Below are positions 1 to 7,249 of a stretch of 19,845 nucleotides of DNA, piece after piece. A model generated the notes under the pieces. It was not told the DNA's origin, searched no databases, and was given only the letters and a program-made list of their open reading frames with translations. Positions within the stretch are counted from its first letter, which is position 1; each line of letters starts with the position of its first letter. This DNA comes from an uncultured Bacilli bacterium (GTDB lineage: Bacteria > Bacillota_I > Bacilli_A > RF39 > UBA660). Location of the stretch: assembly GCA_910577075.1 (NCBI GenBank), contig CAJTKV010000031.1, forward strand, positions 2,526 through 22,370, written 5' to 3'. Both the position numbers and the translations under genes were made by a program.

Positions 1-1
1 T

Positions 2-265
2 CCAACTAAAGGTCTTCACTTTGAAGATGTCAAAAAATTATTAATTGTCATGAAAGAACTCGTCGAAGCTGGCAACAGTTTACTCATCGTCGAGCATAAC
101 CTTGATGTCATAGCATCAAGTGATTACGTCATCGATATTGGTCCAAAAGCGGGAAAATATGGTGGAAATATTATGGGTATGGGAACACCATTAGAAATTG
201 CCAAGCTGGATACCAAAACGGGAAATGCTTTAAGAGAATATTTTGAAACAATAAAAAAAGGCTAG
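2..265 (+). CDS. uvrA: UvrA excinuclease subunit A, C-terminal end (5' partial)
   Basis: This is the C-terminal end of the UvrA ATPase of nucleotide excision repair, which finds bulky lesions with UvrB. The reading frame is open from base 2, so the gene starts left of the window. The visible 87 residues open with PTKGLHFEDVKKLL, the segment just after the Walker B/signature region of the second ABC ATPase. They continue with LLIVEHNLDVI, which contains the switch histidine (EHNLD), and DYVIDIGPKAG, both hallmarks of UvrA. The extension ends a few residues after the ATPase fold with no added domain. A hairpin with a T-tract starts at the stop codon. Assignment to UvrA rather than another ABC protein rests on the EHNLDVI/DYVIDIGP pair and is secure. 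Confidence 0.93.
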   Translation, partial: PTKGLHFEDVKKLLIVMKELVEAGNSLLIVEHNLDVIASSDYVIDIGPKAGKYGGNIMGMGTPLEIAKLDTKTGNALREYFETIKKG

Positions 266-280
266 TTTAACTAGTCTTTT
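260..280. terminator. Bidirectional terminator between uvrA and the thioredoxin-like gene
   Basis: GGCTAGT (260-266) pairs with ACTAGTC (270-276) with one G-U pair. The plus-strand T-tract is 277-280, and the minus-strand T-tract is the run of seven A at 253-259. The hairpin overlaps the end of uvrA and abuts the stop codon of the convergent gene, so it can serve both. Confidence 0.75.
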
Positions 281-1046
281 AACATGTCTTATCATCAATT
301 GAACAAGAATCATGTGTTAATGATTTAAATAAATTATCAAACTGTTCTAATGAATCAGCATTCATCTCTTCCGTTAACTCACCATATGGATCAGTAAGCT
401 TCTTAGGTATTCCCGAAGTCATGCCAATTGGTGAACCTTCTCTTACGGCAATTACGCTAGGAGCATAGATTCTCTTCTCTCCTACTTCAACCTCTTTGAT
501 AACTGTCTTCTTTTTCTTCTTTGTCGAATAAGTTAAATTGGCATAATTTTCTAATACGCGATCTAATCTATTTAACAAATCATAATATCCCTTCGTACCT
601 TCAACTGTACGTACTGGGAGATGTTCATCATTCAAAGAATAGGTATCTCGAATATTTTTTACATCTACATAATAAATCTTATCGATGTTATTCTTCTTAG
701 CTGATGCTATTAAATTAGCTAATACACTTCTACACCAAGGACAAGTATTGAAGCCAAAATAGGCAACAAAAGTCTCCTTATTATCTATTTTTTCGACTAA
801 TTCCTCAGCTGTAATATAGAGGAATGGATTTTCCTCAGGTATTTCTAATGCTCGATAATTTTTTTCTTCATCTACGCTTTTATTATTAATACTTTCATAC
901 TCTGTTTTAAATGTTACTGCATCTGTATTCTTGATTCCCGGTACATCACTTTCCGTATACAATTCACTGAATATATATATAATGCAAAGTGCTACTAAGA
1001 GAAAAAGACAAATTACAAAGGCAAGTGCTCTTTTCTTCATGTTCAT
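279..1046 (-). CDS. Membrane-anchored thioredoxin-fold protein with CPWC motif
   Basis: The 255-residue protein has an N-terminal hydrophobic segment (about residues 6-27) after a short basic stretch, so it is probably an exported, membrane-tethered protein. A thioredoxin-like core starts near residue 77, with FVAYFGFNTCPWC placing the redox CxxC at residues 102-105. This is the position expected after the first beta strand, so a thiol-disulfide exchange role outside the membrane is likely. An unusual lysine-rich insert (STKKKKKTV, around residue 175) follows, then APSVIAVREG, which resembles the strand before the cis-Pro loop. Two further cysteines lie near the C-terminus (DSCSIDDKTC). The start is the first ATG, with GAGG 7 bases upstream. 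It is divergent from the LCP gene. Substrate and partner are unknown. It could equally be a bacteriocin-transport accessory type thioredoxin. Confidence 0.7.
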   Translation of the reverse strand: MNMKKRALAFVICLFLLVALCIIYIFSELYTESDVPGIKNTDAVTFKTEYESINNKSVDEEKNYRALEIPEENPFLYITAEELVEKIDNKETFVAYFGFNTCPWCRSVLANLIASAKKNNIDKIYYVDVKNIRDTYSLNDEHLPVRTVEGTKGYYDLLNRLDRVLENYANLTYSTKKKKKTVIKEVEVGEKRIYAPSVIAVREGSPIGMTSGIPKKLTDPYGELTEEMNADSLEQFDNLFKSLTHDSCSIDDKTC

Positions 1047-1070
1047 TTATATGCCTCATTTCTAAATCTA

Positions 1071-1076
1071 ATTATA
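1071..1076 (-). promoter_or_regulatory. Candidate -10 box for the thioredoxin-like gene
   Basis: On the minus strand TATAAT occurs 24 bases before the ATG at 1046. No convincing -35 is seen, only T-rich sequence contributed by the adjacent tandem repeat. Confidence 0.4.
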
Positions 1077-1078
1077 TC

Positions 1079-1114
1079 AAATATGAATTAAAAAATAAAT
1101 ATGAATTAAAAAAT
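1079..1114. repeat. Perfect tandem duplication of an 18-bp AT-rich unit
   Basis: The unit AAATATGAATTAAAAAAT occurs twice without a gap (1079-1096 and 1097-1114). It lies between the two divergent promoters, just upstream of the -35 box of the LCP gene, where A-tracts could act as an UP-like element. Confidence 0.85.
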
Positions 1115-1129
1115 AAACCTAAAAATAAA

Positions 1130-1158
1130 TTGAGTTATATTACTTATTGTAGTATAAT
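1130..1158 (+). promoter_or_regulatory. Sigma-A type promoter of the LCP gene
   Basis: TTGAGT (1130-1135), a 17-base spacer and a perfect TATAAT (1153-1158). The predicted start is near 1165, leaving a short leader that contains AGGGAGGAG five bases before the ATG at 1182. Confidence 0.8.
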
Positions 1159-1181
1159 ATTGAAAATAGGGAGGAGATATT

Positions 1182-3173
1182 ATGAAGATCCTACTAAAGA
1201 AATTTAACAAGACAAAATTGAGTATACGACTAATATATATTTTCGTATTCTTACTATTTTTAGTAAGTTATGGAAGTCTATTTAGATCATTACTACTACT
1301 AAATAATATTGAAACTGGACTAAGAATCATCGTTCTATGTGTCCTTGGAATACTATTATTATTATACGGATTTTTCTGTTTATTATTATTATTAACGAAA
1401 AAACACAAAAGTGTTATAGCATTTTCCTTTATTATCATGCTAATTGCTAGTTTTTCCCTTATTGGTTCTCTAGCAATAAATAAGATGTATAATCTATTAG
1501 ATAGTATAAGTAAAGATAAACTCGTCTATACCACTAACTTAATAACTTTAAATAAGACAAATTTTAACAATAATAAGAATTTTAAAGTTGGTATGATTAA
1601 TCAGGAGACGGATGTCGAAGGAAGTGTTCTTCCATATGAAATGATTAAAGATAAGAAGTTAAATGTAACTGTCGAAAAATATGATACATACTTTGAATTA
1701 TTAGAGAAATTATATGATGGATCATTAAATGGTATATTCATCACGAGTAACTATGTCGTCATGTATGAAGGATATGAATCATATGAAAACATCGGTAAAG
1801 ATACCAAGGTTGTCTATGAATACTCAAAAGAGATGAAGAACCAAGATTATATTGAATCTTCGGGAAGTGTCGAAAATCCTTTTACCGTATTAATTATGGG
1901 AGTTGACTCGACAAGTGATAAATTAAATGCCAATGCTGCCTTCAATGGTGATACCTTGATGCTTATAACCTTTAATCCTCACACTTTAAATGCTACCGTA
2001 TTCTCTATTCCAAGAGATACTTATGTTCCAATAGCATGTCTTAAAAATGGTGGTTCATCGAAGATTAATTCATCAGCTGCCTATGGAAGTCAATGTGTTA
2101 TAAATACTGTTCAAAACTTAGTAGATATCAACATTGATTATTATGTTAAGATAAACTTCAAAGGTGTCGTTGATCTAGTTAATGCCCTTGGTGGTATAGA
2201 TATAACCGTACCTGATAAAATAGATTTCTGTGAACAAAACTCCAAGAGATCATTTAAAAAGGAAAACCTACAATGTATAAAGAGTGGATTCCAACATATG
2301 AATGGCGAACAAGCTCTAGCATTTGCTCGTCACCGTAAGACTTTACCTGCTGGTGACTTCCAAAGAGTACAACATCAACAATTAGTCGTTGAGGCAATTG
2401 CTAACTCGGCCAAAAGCTTATCGAGTATCAATGATTTCTATGCGATACTAGATGCCATATCGATTAATATGGATACCAATATGTCGACAAATGAAATGTT
2501 AAATCTATATAATGTTGGTAAGAATATGATCTTCGGAGCTAATTCGGGATCTATGATTAATATCCAAAAGACTTACCTAACGGGATATGACTTAACGATG
2601 TACGTCAATAATTTAAAGAGTCGCGTCTATACCTTCCAATATTATGAACAAAGCTTAGATGAAATCAAAGATGCCCTAAAGATAACTCTTGAAAAGAAAC
2701 AACCAACACCAGTTAAGACATTCAACTTCTCCGTTAATGAAGAATATAAAATACCCGTAATTGGTAAAAAGTATTACACCGTTCAAAGAAATGAGACAAT
2801 TCCTGACTTCACGGATAAATCCTTATCATATGTCAAGAATTGGTGTGAATCGCGTAATATAACTGTTATGCCAAGTTATGCATATCAAGGAACAAGTGGA
2901 TATGACCGCAATAAACCAGATGAAACAGTTATCAAACAAAGTGTTAAACGTGGAATGTTAGTTAAAGATATTACGAGTATAACTGTCAATGTTATCAAAC
3001 ATCCAGGAGCTCCTACTACGACAACAACTAGACCTTCATCGACTAAAACAACAACTACTAAATCTTCAACGACAACGACCACAAAGAAAACTGATATAGT
3101 AGATATAATTGGTCCTGGAGAAAATGACGACAATAACAATGATACAAACGATGATAATTCGCAAGAAGAATAA
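1182..3173 (+). CDS. LytR-CpsA-Psr (LCP) family cell-wall glycopolymer ligase with Thr-rich tail
   Basis: LCP proteins transfer undecaprenyl-linked polymers to peptidoglycan outside the membrane. This 663-residue protein has three membrane segments (about 14-34, 46-72, 78-99), an extracellular accessory region (about 105-225) of the type seen before the LCP domain in Cps2A-like proteins, and the LCP core (about 233-415). Core landmarks are MGVDS with D242, SIPRDTY with R278/D279, FARHRK with R383/R385, and DFQRVQHQQ with R395. These match the acidic and arginine residues that bind the pyrophosphate lipid. The segment around residues 545-608 (IPDFTDKSLSYVKNWCES onward) resembles a PASTA module. 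Then comes a Thr/Ser-rich stretch (about 609-638) and an acidic Asn/Asp end, which suggests wall-spanning or glycosylated sequence. It has its own promoter and RBS and ends at a strong terminator. Confidence 0.88.
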   Translation: MKILLKKFNKTKLSIRLIYIFVFLLFLVSYGSLFRSLLLLNNIETGLRIIVLCVLGILLLLYGFFCLLLLLTKKHKSVIAFSFIIMLIASFSLIGSLAINKMYNLLDSISKDKLVYTTNLITLNKTNFNNNKNFKVGMINQETDVEGSVLPYEMIKDKKLNVTVEKYDTYFELLEKLYDGSLNGIFITSNYVVMYEGYESYENIGKDTKVVYEYSKEMKNQDYIESSGSVENPFTVLIMGVDSTSDKLNANAAFNGDTLMLITFNPHTLNATVFSIPRDTYVPIACLKNGGSSKINSSAAYGSQCVINTVQNLVDINIDYYVKINFKGVVDLVNALGGIDITVPDKIDFCEQNSKRSFKKENLQCIKSGFQHMNGEQALAFARHRKTLPAGDFQRVQHQQLVVEAIANSAKSLSSINDFYAILDAISINMDTNMSTNEMLNLYNVGKNMIFGANSGSMINIQKTYLTGYDLTMYVNNLKSRVYTFQYYEQSLDEIKDALKITLEKKQPTPVKTFNFSVNEEYKIPVIGKKYYTVQRNETIPDFTDKSLSYVKNWCESRNITVMPSYAYQGTSGYDRNKPDETVIKQSVKRGMLVKDITSITVNVIKHPGAPTTTTTRPSSTKTTTTKSSTTTTTKKTDIVDIIGPGENDDNNNDTNDDNSQEE

Positions 3174-3180
3174 AAAATAA

Positions 3181-3202
3181 GGAACTAAATTAGTTCCTTT
3201 TT
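3181..3202. terminator. Bidirectional terminator after the LCP gene
   Basis: GGAACTA (3181-3187), loop AAT, TAGTTCC (3191-3197), then five T. On the other strand the same stem is followed by TTATTTTTTA, so it also serves the convergent minus-strand pair whose stop codon is at 3201. Confidence 0.85.
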
Positions 3203-3581
3203 ACTTGTTTATAACTTCTCTTGCTAAGCGATATTCTCTCTTTTCATACCATATGACAAGATTCTCTTTACTGACACTTCGCAAGTAAAGTTTGCCACTT
3301 ATACCACCATAAGTAATATTTCCATCCTTAGTATTTAAATCGGCATCTTTATTATCGACTATTACATCATCACCTATTTTAAAATATAGCTTATCATTTT
3401 CTATTTTAAAACTTATATTCTCTCTTGAATCTATCCAATTGACATTTTCGATATCTTCCATATGAAAGTATATTCTTGCCTTTTCATTATTATTTATCAT
3501 CGTACCTAGGTATATGCTAATAATAAACGCTATGACGCTTACTATACCTAATATGACATTTAATTTTTTATTACCATCCAT
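3201..3581 (-). CDS. Small membrane-anchored protein, function unknown
   Basis: I do not recognise a family. The 126 residues contain one hydrophobic segment (about 7-26) and then a probably extracellular part rich in alternating polar and hydrophobic residues (ISFKIENDKLYFKIGDDVIV), which suggests a small beta domain. The start ATG has AGGTGA six bases upstream, and that RBS overlaps the TAG stop of the preceding gene. The two genes are 8 bases apart and are probably cotranscribed and translationally linked. The topology matches its neighbour, so both may act at the cell surface, but nothing shows a specific role. Confidence 0.65.
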   Translation of the reverse strand: MDGNKKLNVILGIVSVIAFIISIYLGTMINNNEKARIYFHMEDIENVNWIDSRENISFKIENDKLYFKIGDDVIVDNKDADLNTKDGNITYGGISGKLYLRSVSKENLVIWYEKREYRLAREVINK

Positions 3582-3589
3582 CGTATCAC

Positions 3590-4390
3590 CTATTCATATA
3601 GAGGAAATTTATATTCCCTTATCTTCCATCTATTATCTTCAAATCCCAAATGCAATTTACTTATCTGATATACTGGAGAAGTAGCTCCTGTCTCGAGATA
3701 ATTTGACAAGTAATATCGCACTTCACATTGTATATCAAATTCATTAAATGTCGAAACCGAAACGGATACAAAAACTGGTTCAACATTGCTAAATTTATTC
3801 TCCAATCGATAGTACTTCTTATTCTTTTCTATAAATATCGGATTGCCTTCATACTTGATATTCTTAAGGGCATAAAGGTAACTTGAAGATATTAATTTAC
3901 TCGATAATGCCTCATAATTATATACCTGTCCATATTTATTACCATCAACTATTATCCTATCGGCTTCTCCACTCTTGGCATGATTAATAACTAAATCGAT
4001 ATTTAAAAGAGAATTATCGGCAATATTATAAAAGGAATTGGCTACCTTATATAACTCTGTTGCAACCGTTTCTGCTTCACTTCTATTAAGTTTTTTTCGC
4101 GTAAATACTTCATCACTTAATAAGTTTTTAACATCGACAGCATAATATGGACTCTTTAAAGGTCTTGTGGTCGTCGTTGTCGTTGTAGTAGTTGTCGTCG
4201 TTGTCGTCGTTCTTGGAGCAACTGTCGAAGTTCTTCCCTGATTAATATCTAAATTAGGTAAATCCTCCACGGGCTTACTTAAAGATAAGATAAGTAATAC
4301 AATCATCACTATTAAAATAACTAGACAAATAGCTGTTATAACAATCATTACAATATTGCTCTTATTTAATTTAAAATCTTCATCAAACAT
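3590..4390 (-). CDS. Membrane-anchored protein with 15-Thr linker, function unknown
   Basis: The 266-residue protein has a short cytoplasmic N-terminus, one hydrophobic segment (about 13-37), a linker with 15 consecutive threonines (residues 61-75) ending in RP, and a folded outer domain of about 190 residues without a motif I recognise. The outer domain ends with FEDNRWKIREYKFPLYE, a mixed beta-strand pattern. The threonine run is written with several synonymous codons, so it is kept at protein level and is not simple DNA slippage. The same Thr-rich style occurs in the LCP protein next door, which suggests shared wall-crossing spacer sequence. AGGTGA precedes the ATG by six bases. A TATAAT sits immediately upstream of that RBS, too close to be certain as the promoter. 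It is the first gene of a two-gene unit. Confidence 0.65.
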   Translation of the reverse strand: MFDEDFKLNKSNIVMIVITAICLVILIVMIVLLILSLSKPVEDLPNLDINQGRTSTVAPRTTTTTTTTTTTTTTTRPLKSPYYAVDVKNLLSDEVFTRKKLNRSEAETVATELYKVANSFYNIADNSLLNIDLVINHAKSGEADRIIVDGNKYGQVYNYEALSSKLISSSYLYALKNIKYEGNPIFIEKNKKYYRLENKFSNVEPVFVSVSVSTFNEFDIQCEVRYYLSNYLETGATSPVYQISKLHLGFEDNRWKIREYKFPLYE

Positions 4391-4421
4391 ATTGTTTCAC
4401 CTATTATATATTTTAACTTAA

Positions 4422-4460
4422 AATATATTTTTTAACAAGAAATTTATATATTAAGTTAAA
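4422..4460. repeat. 10-bp inverted repeat in a divergent intergenic region
   Basis: TTTAACTTAA (4422-4431) and TTAAGTTAAA (4451-4460) are perfect reverse complements around a 19-base spacer, between two divergent genes. This is a possible operator, but in such AT-rich DNA chance is not excluded. Confidence 0.4.
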
Positions 4461-4467
4461 TAATATA

Positions 4468-4476
4468 TGATATAAT
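4468..4476 (+). promoter_or_regulatory. Extended -10 promoter of the membrane-protein gene
   Basis: TGATATAAT fits the TGnTATAAT extended -10 pattern. The -35 region is poor, which is common for extended -10 promoters. GAGGAG lies six bases before the ATG at 4499. Confidence 0.6.
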
Positions 4477-4498
4477 AAAGAACAAATGAGGAGTAACT

Positions 4499-5446
4499 AT
4501 GTTTGAAAAAATTATTAATACTGATATACTACCACTAATATTGATGTTAACAAGTTTTATTGATCTAATGATATTTTCTTTCGTCGACACAAAGTCACAA
4601 AATGAACAAAAGACAAGTCTTAATCTAGATAAAATTAAAAAAGCGCAAAAAATAATAAGTTTAATTGAACTATCAATTCTTATTGTTATAATACTATTTA
4701 TTTATATTACATTTACTTCCGTGATAATGATGATTTTATCTACCATTGGCATTATTTACACAATCTATAAACTAATTACAAGGTTTACATTTAGAAAAGT
4801 AGACATATACTTATATTTATGTGCATCAATTTTTTACTTTAACTTTTTTCGATCTAATTCCATGGAAATTTTATTTAATAATATTGATGGTCTAGGAATT
4901 ACTTGGTATAAATACTTTATTTTACTCTTTTCTTTTATTAAAATTTTTGTATTTTTAATTCTTTTATTACTAAATATCGGAATATTTATAAAATATTTAA
5001 ATTCATTTATATCCAAAAGCAAAAGAAAAAAAATACTAAGTGCTGAAACTTATGAAATTGAATTTAATAAATATGAATTTAGTTCATATAAGAAAAAAGA
5101 GTCAACAATATCTTTCATTTTTGATTGTATTATTTTTGCTATAAGTTTTCCCCTATATATTATAGTATTCATAAAAAATATTATGTGGTGTTTTTTTCGA
5201 AAATTAAAAAATAAAACAAAAGAAAAAATATTACTTTTCATATCATACTTAGACAAAAATATGAATAAAGTTGTGAGAAAAATATTAAAATTTTCTACAG
5301 TAATTACAATCCTAATTATTTATATAGCATTACTTTATGATGATTCATTTGATAATAAAATAAAAGATGTTTTTAATATCTTAGCTATTAGTATTTTATG
5401 TCCAATAATAATTGATAGTTTAAACACTAAAAATAAGAGCTTATAA
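4499..5446 (+). CDS. Multi-pass membrane protein, function unknown
   Basis: The 315 residues contain about six or seven hydrophobic segments: near 9-27, 49-66 and 71-88, a weaker one near 104-118, then 138-165, 200-228, 258-280 and the final 285-305. A lysine-rich cytoplasmic-type stretch (SKSKRKKILSAETYEIE, about 171-187) divides the protein into two halves. No transporter signature, catalytic motif or signal peptide was seen. The base composition is more AT-rich than the flanking LCP and Thr-linker genes. The gene stands alone between a divergent promoter region and a terminator formed in part by its last codons. Confidence 0.6.
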   Translation: MFEKIINTDILPLILMLTSFIDLMIFSFVDTKSQNEQKTSLNLDKIKKAQKIISLIELSILIVIILFIYITFTSVIMMILSTIGIIYTIYKLITRFTFRKVDIYLYLCASIFYFNFFRSNSMEILFNNIDGLGITWYKYFILLFSFIKIFVFLILLLLNIGIFIKYLNSFISKSKRKKILSAETYEIEFNKYEFSSYKKKESTISFIFDCIIFAISFPLYIIVFIKNIMWCFFRKLKNKTKEKILLFISYLDKNMNKVVRKILKFSTVITILIIYIALLYDDSFDNKIKDVFNILAISILCPIIIDSLNTKNKSL

Positions 5447-5456
5447 AGCTCTTATT
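5432..5456. terminator. Convergent terminator with 11-bp stem
   Basis: AATAAGAGCTT (5432-5442), loop ATA, AAGCTCTTATT (5446-5456), followed by TAATTT. It covers the stop codon of the membrane-protein gene and touches the LysM stop codon, so it can act in both directions. Confidence 0.7.
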
Positions 5457-5878
5457 TAATTTGGTATAATCAATTCTTGACCAATACTTAAAATATCACT
5501 TGTTAAGTTGTTTGCTATTTTAATAGCATTTACTGTCGTATTATTATCTCTTGCTATAGAATATAAGGTATCTCCTCTTTTAACTACATAGGTATTTAAA
5601 CTTATATCTTCAGGTATAATTAATTTTTGACCAACTGATAACATATTTGTATTTAAATTATTCATGCGCATTATCTTATCAACTGTTGTATTATACTTTT
5701 TAGCTATTGAGTAAAGCGTATCTCCCTTTTGGACAGTATATACACCTTCCTCTTGTAATTCGTCTGTAACAAGCAATTTTTGACCAATAGAAAGATTATT
5801 GCTTGATAGATTATTTAAACTCTTTAATTTATCAACAGTAGTACCAAATTTTCTAGCAATAGCATAAAGGGTATCACC
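5456..5878 (-). pseudogene. Orphaned LysM tail (three modules) of a split cell-wall amidase gene
   Basis: This is the 3' part of the amidase gene whose middle lies at 10191-10526. The frame is open up to 5902 but has no ATG or GTG start. Only a TTG at 5776 could initiate, and that would begin inside the first LysM module. Three LysM peptidoglycan-binding modules are visible: SGDTLYAIARKFGTTVDKLK ending in SIGQKLLV, then YTVQKGDTLYSIAKKYNTT ending in SVGQKLIIP, then YVVKRGDTLYSIARDNNTT ending in SIGQELIIP. Just before the first module, the codons upstream of SGD (CYIKSV) come from the inserted element. Joining 5877 to 10191 restores YTVKSGDTLYAIARK in frame, which shows that insertion, not deletion, broke the gene. 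A TTG-initiated 106-residue two-module product cannot be excluded. Confidence 0.88.
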
Positions 5879-5894
5879 GGATACACTTTTTATG
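5868..5894. other. Left attachment junction of the 4.3-kb element
   Basis: Host sequence AAGGGTATCA meets the element arm GGATACACTTTTTATG (5879-5894) around the dinucleotide CC (5877-5878). The other end of the element carries the near-complementary arm CATAAAAATTGTATCC (10173-10188) next to CC. The junction shares GTATC-CCGGA with the right junction (10 of 11 bases), as expected for hybrid sites made by a serine integrase. Confidence 0.8.
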
Positions 5895-5900
5895 TAACAT

Positions 5901-5932
5901 TTTTAAATATAAATTATCTTATATATTTAAAA
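5901..5932 (-). terminator. Hairpin at the end of the ATPase gene
   Basis: On the minus strand TTTTAAATATA and TATATTTAAAA (11 bp each, perfect) flank a 10-base loop and overlap the ATPase stop codon. The stem is wholly A/T and has no proper T-tract, so termination is possible but weak. Confidence 0.35.
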
Positions 5933-7126
5933 TTCATCTTTAGTTAAAAAATCTATTAAATTCAAATTAATAACACCATCTTTAGAATAGTCCTTATCAT
6001 CTAAAGAAATTATATATTTAGGATACGAATCATTTATCCCATTAAAAGCATTGAATTCTCTTTCTCTTGTTCCTTCATTTTTCATTTCATACGTAACTTG
6101 AATATATTTATTTTGACCATCTTTCTGGGCAATAAAATCTACTTCTCCTGTTTTAGTTTTACCTATATAAACTACATATCCTTTATAAAGTAATTCATTA
6201 TAAACTATATTTTCTAATATTATATAATCTTCAAAATTTGAATTATTATTTTTTATTTGAGCAATACCTAAATCTGTAACATAATATTTATTAAGTGTTT
6301 TTAATACAGCTTTCCCATGAATATCATATCTATATACTTTTTTTATCAAAAGAGATTTACATAACGCATCTAGATAAGTATACAAAGTTTCAGTTGATAT
6401 TTTTTTGTATTCTCTTTCCAAGTGTTTCAAAATATTATCAGCAGAAAATTCTCTGCCAGTCGTATCAATTAAATATTGCAATATCATATTAAATAATGTC
6501 GTATCTTTTAACCCTAATCTAATTACAACATCTCTTAATATAATCGAATCAAATACTCCATGTAGATAATTCTTTATATTATTTTCATCGTTAAATTCAC
6601 ATCTATTTGGAAGTCCGCCCCATTTTGCATAATCCCAAAAAACTTTTATATCATAGGCATCTTTATTTGTTAATTCAATATATTCACTATAGGATAAAGG
6701 ATATATATTAAATATTACATACCTTCCAGATAATACAGTCGATAACTCTTCAGATAATAATTTGCTGTTAGATCCAGTTATAAATATACTAACATTTTTA
6801 AGAGAAGCTCTTAATGAATTTACTACCACTTCAAAATTATCAACATTTTGGATTTCATCAAAAAAGATATAATAAAGTTTATCATCAATAATTTTTTCTT
6901 TAACATAACTATTTAATTTTTTATAATCCTTTAAATCTTCATACTCAACAAATTCAAAATTAATATTAATTATATGATCACTTTTAATTTTTTTTTGTTT
7001 TAATTCATCAATTATCTGTTCTAAAATAACAGATTTGCCACATCTTCTAATACCTACCAATATTTTAACTAAGTCTGAATTATAAAAACCTCTAATTTGT
7101 CTTAAATAATTTTCTCTAACAAGCAT
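5927..7126 (-). CDS. AAA-family ATPase with DUF4143 C-terminal domain
   Basis: The 399-residue protein has the architecture of the abundant AAA_14/DUF4143 ATPases. It shows Walker A GIRRCGKS (25-32), Walker B YYIFFDEIQNV with D90/E91, a sensor-like ITGSNS (117-122), and SGRY with R135 in the position of a possible arginine finger. A central helical region is followed by the DUF4143 part, which ends in GEVDFIAQ...YIQVTYE (about 327-347). That end resembles a restriction-nuclease fold core with E328/D330 and Q343, where the usual lysine is not obvious. The biological role of these proteins is unresolved. They are typically accessory genes that vary between strains, which fits cargo on this element. 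AGGTGA lies four bases before the ATG. It has its own promoter, whose -35 box is inside a long palindrome. It is more AT-rich than the host backbone. Confidence 0.85.
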   Translation of the reverse strand: MLVRENYLRQIRGFYNSDLVKILVGIRRCGKSVILEQIIDELKQKKIKSDHIININFEFVEYEDLKDYKKLNSYVKEKIIDDKLYYIFFDEIQNVDNFEVVVNSLRASLKNVSIFITGSNSKLLSEELSTVLSGRYVIFNIYPLSYSEYIELTNKDAYDIKVFWDYAKWGGLPNRCEFNDENNIKNYLHGVFDSIILRDVVIRLGLKDTTLFNMILQYLIDTTGREFSADNILKHLEREYKKISTETLYTYLDALCKSLLIKKVYRYDIHGKAVLKTLNKYYVTDLGIAQIKNNNSNFEDYIILENIVYNELLYKGYVVYIGKTKTGEVDFIAQKDGQNKYIQVTYEMKNEGTREREFNAFNGINDSYPKYIISLDDKDYSKDGVINLNLIDFLTKDEF

Positions 7127-7143
7127 ACTTTCACCTCATTTTA

Positions 7144-7172
7144 ATTATAATACCTTTTTTGATTCATGTAAA
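7144..7172 (-). promoter_or_regulatory. Promoter of the AAA/DUF4143 gene
   Basis: Minus strand: TTTACA (7172-7167), exactly 17 bases, then TATAAT (7149-7144), 18 bases before the ATG. The -35 box lies inside one arm of the 48-bp palindrome, so a protein bound there would block this promoter. Confidence 0.75.
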
Positions 7173-7208
7173 GTTATTTTGTTTAAACAAAATAACTTTA
7201 CATGAATC
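7161..7208. repeat. Perfect 48-bp palindrome
   Basis: GATTCATGTAAAGTTATTTT followed by GTTT is mirrored exactly by its reverse complement with no spacer (24 + 24 bases, centred between 7184 and 7185). It lies between the recombinase stop and the ATPase start. It lacks a T-tract for the minus-strand genes and overlaps the ATPase -35 box, so an operator or cruciform site fits better than a terminator. Confidence 0.95.
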
Positions 7209-7211
7209 ACA

Positions 7212-7237
7212 AATTATTTTGTCTTGTCAAAATAATT
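7212..7237. repeat. Second inverted repeat beside the palindrome
   Basis: AATTATTTTG (7212-7221) and CAAAATAATT (7228-7237) flank TCTTGT. The word TTATTTTG/CAAAATAA is shared with the core of the 48-bp palindrome, so four copies of one half-site lie within 7174-7235. This hairpin lies just after the recombinase stop codon and could also serve as its transcript end. Confidence 0.7.
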
Positions 7238-7249
7238 ATTAAATATTTT

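Noticed and set aside
2885..3139. Minus-strand open frame rich in valine
   Set aside because: It is the antisense of the Thr-rich end of the LCP gene (ACN codons read as valine). It has no RBS.
5456..5776. A small intact LysM gene starting at TTG
   Set aside because: The TTG is the last leucine of an upstream LysM module (IGQKL-L) and the frame continues open to 5902 without a start. It is better explained as the tail of the split amidase gene.
7161..7208. The long palindrome as a transcription terminator
   Set aside because: No T-tract follows it in the direction of the recombinase gene, and it overlaps a well-spaced promoter instead.
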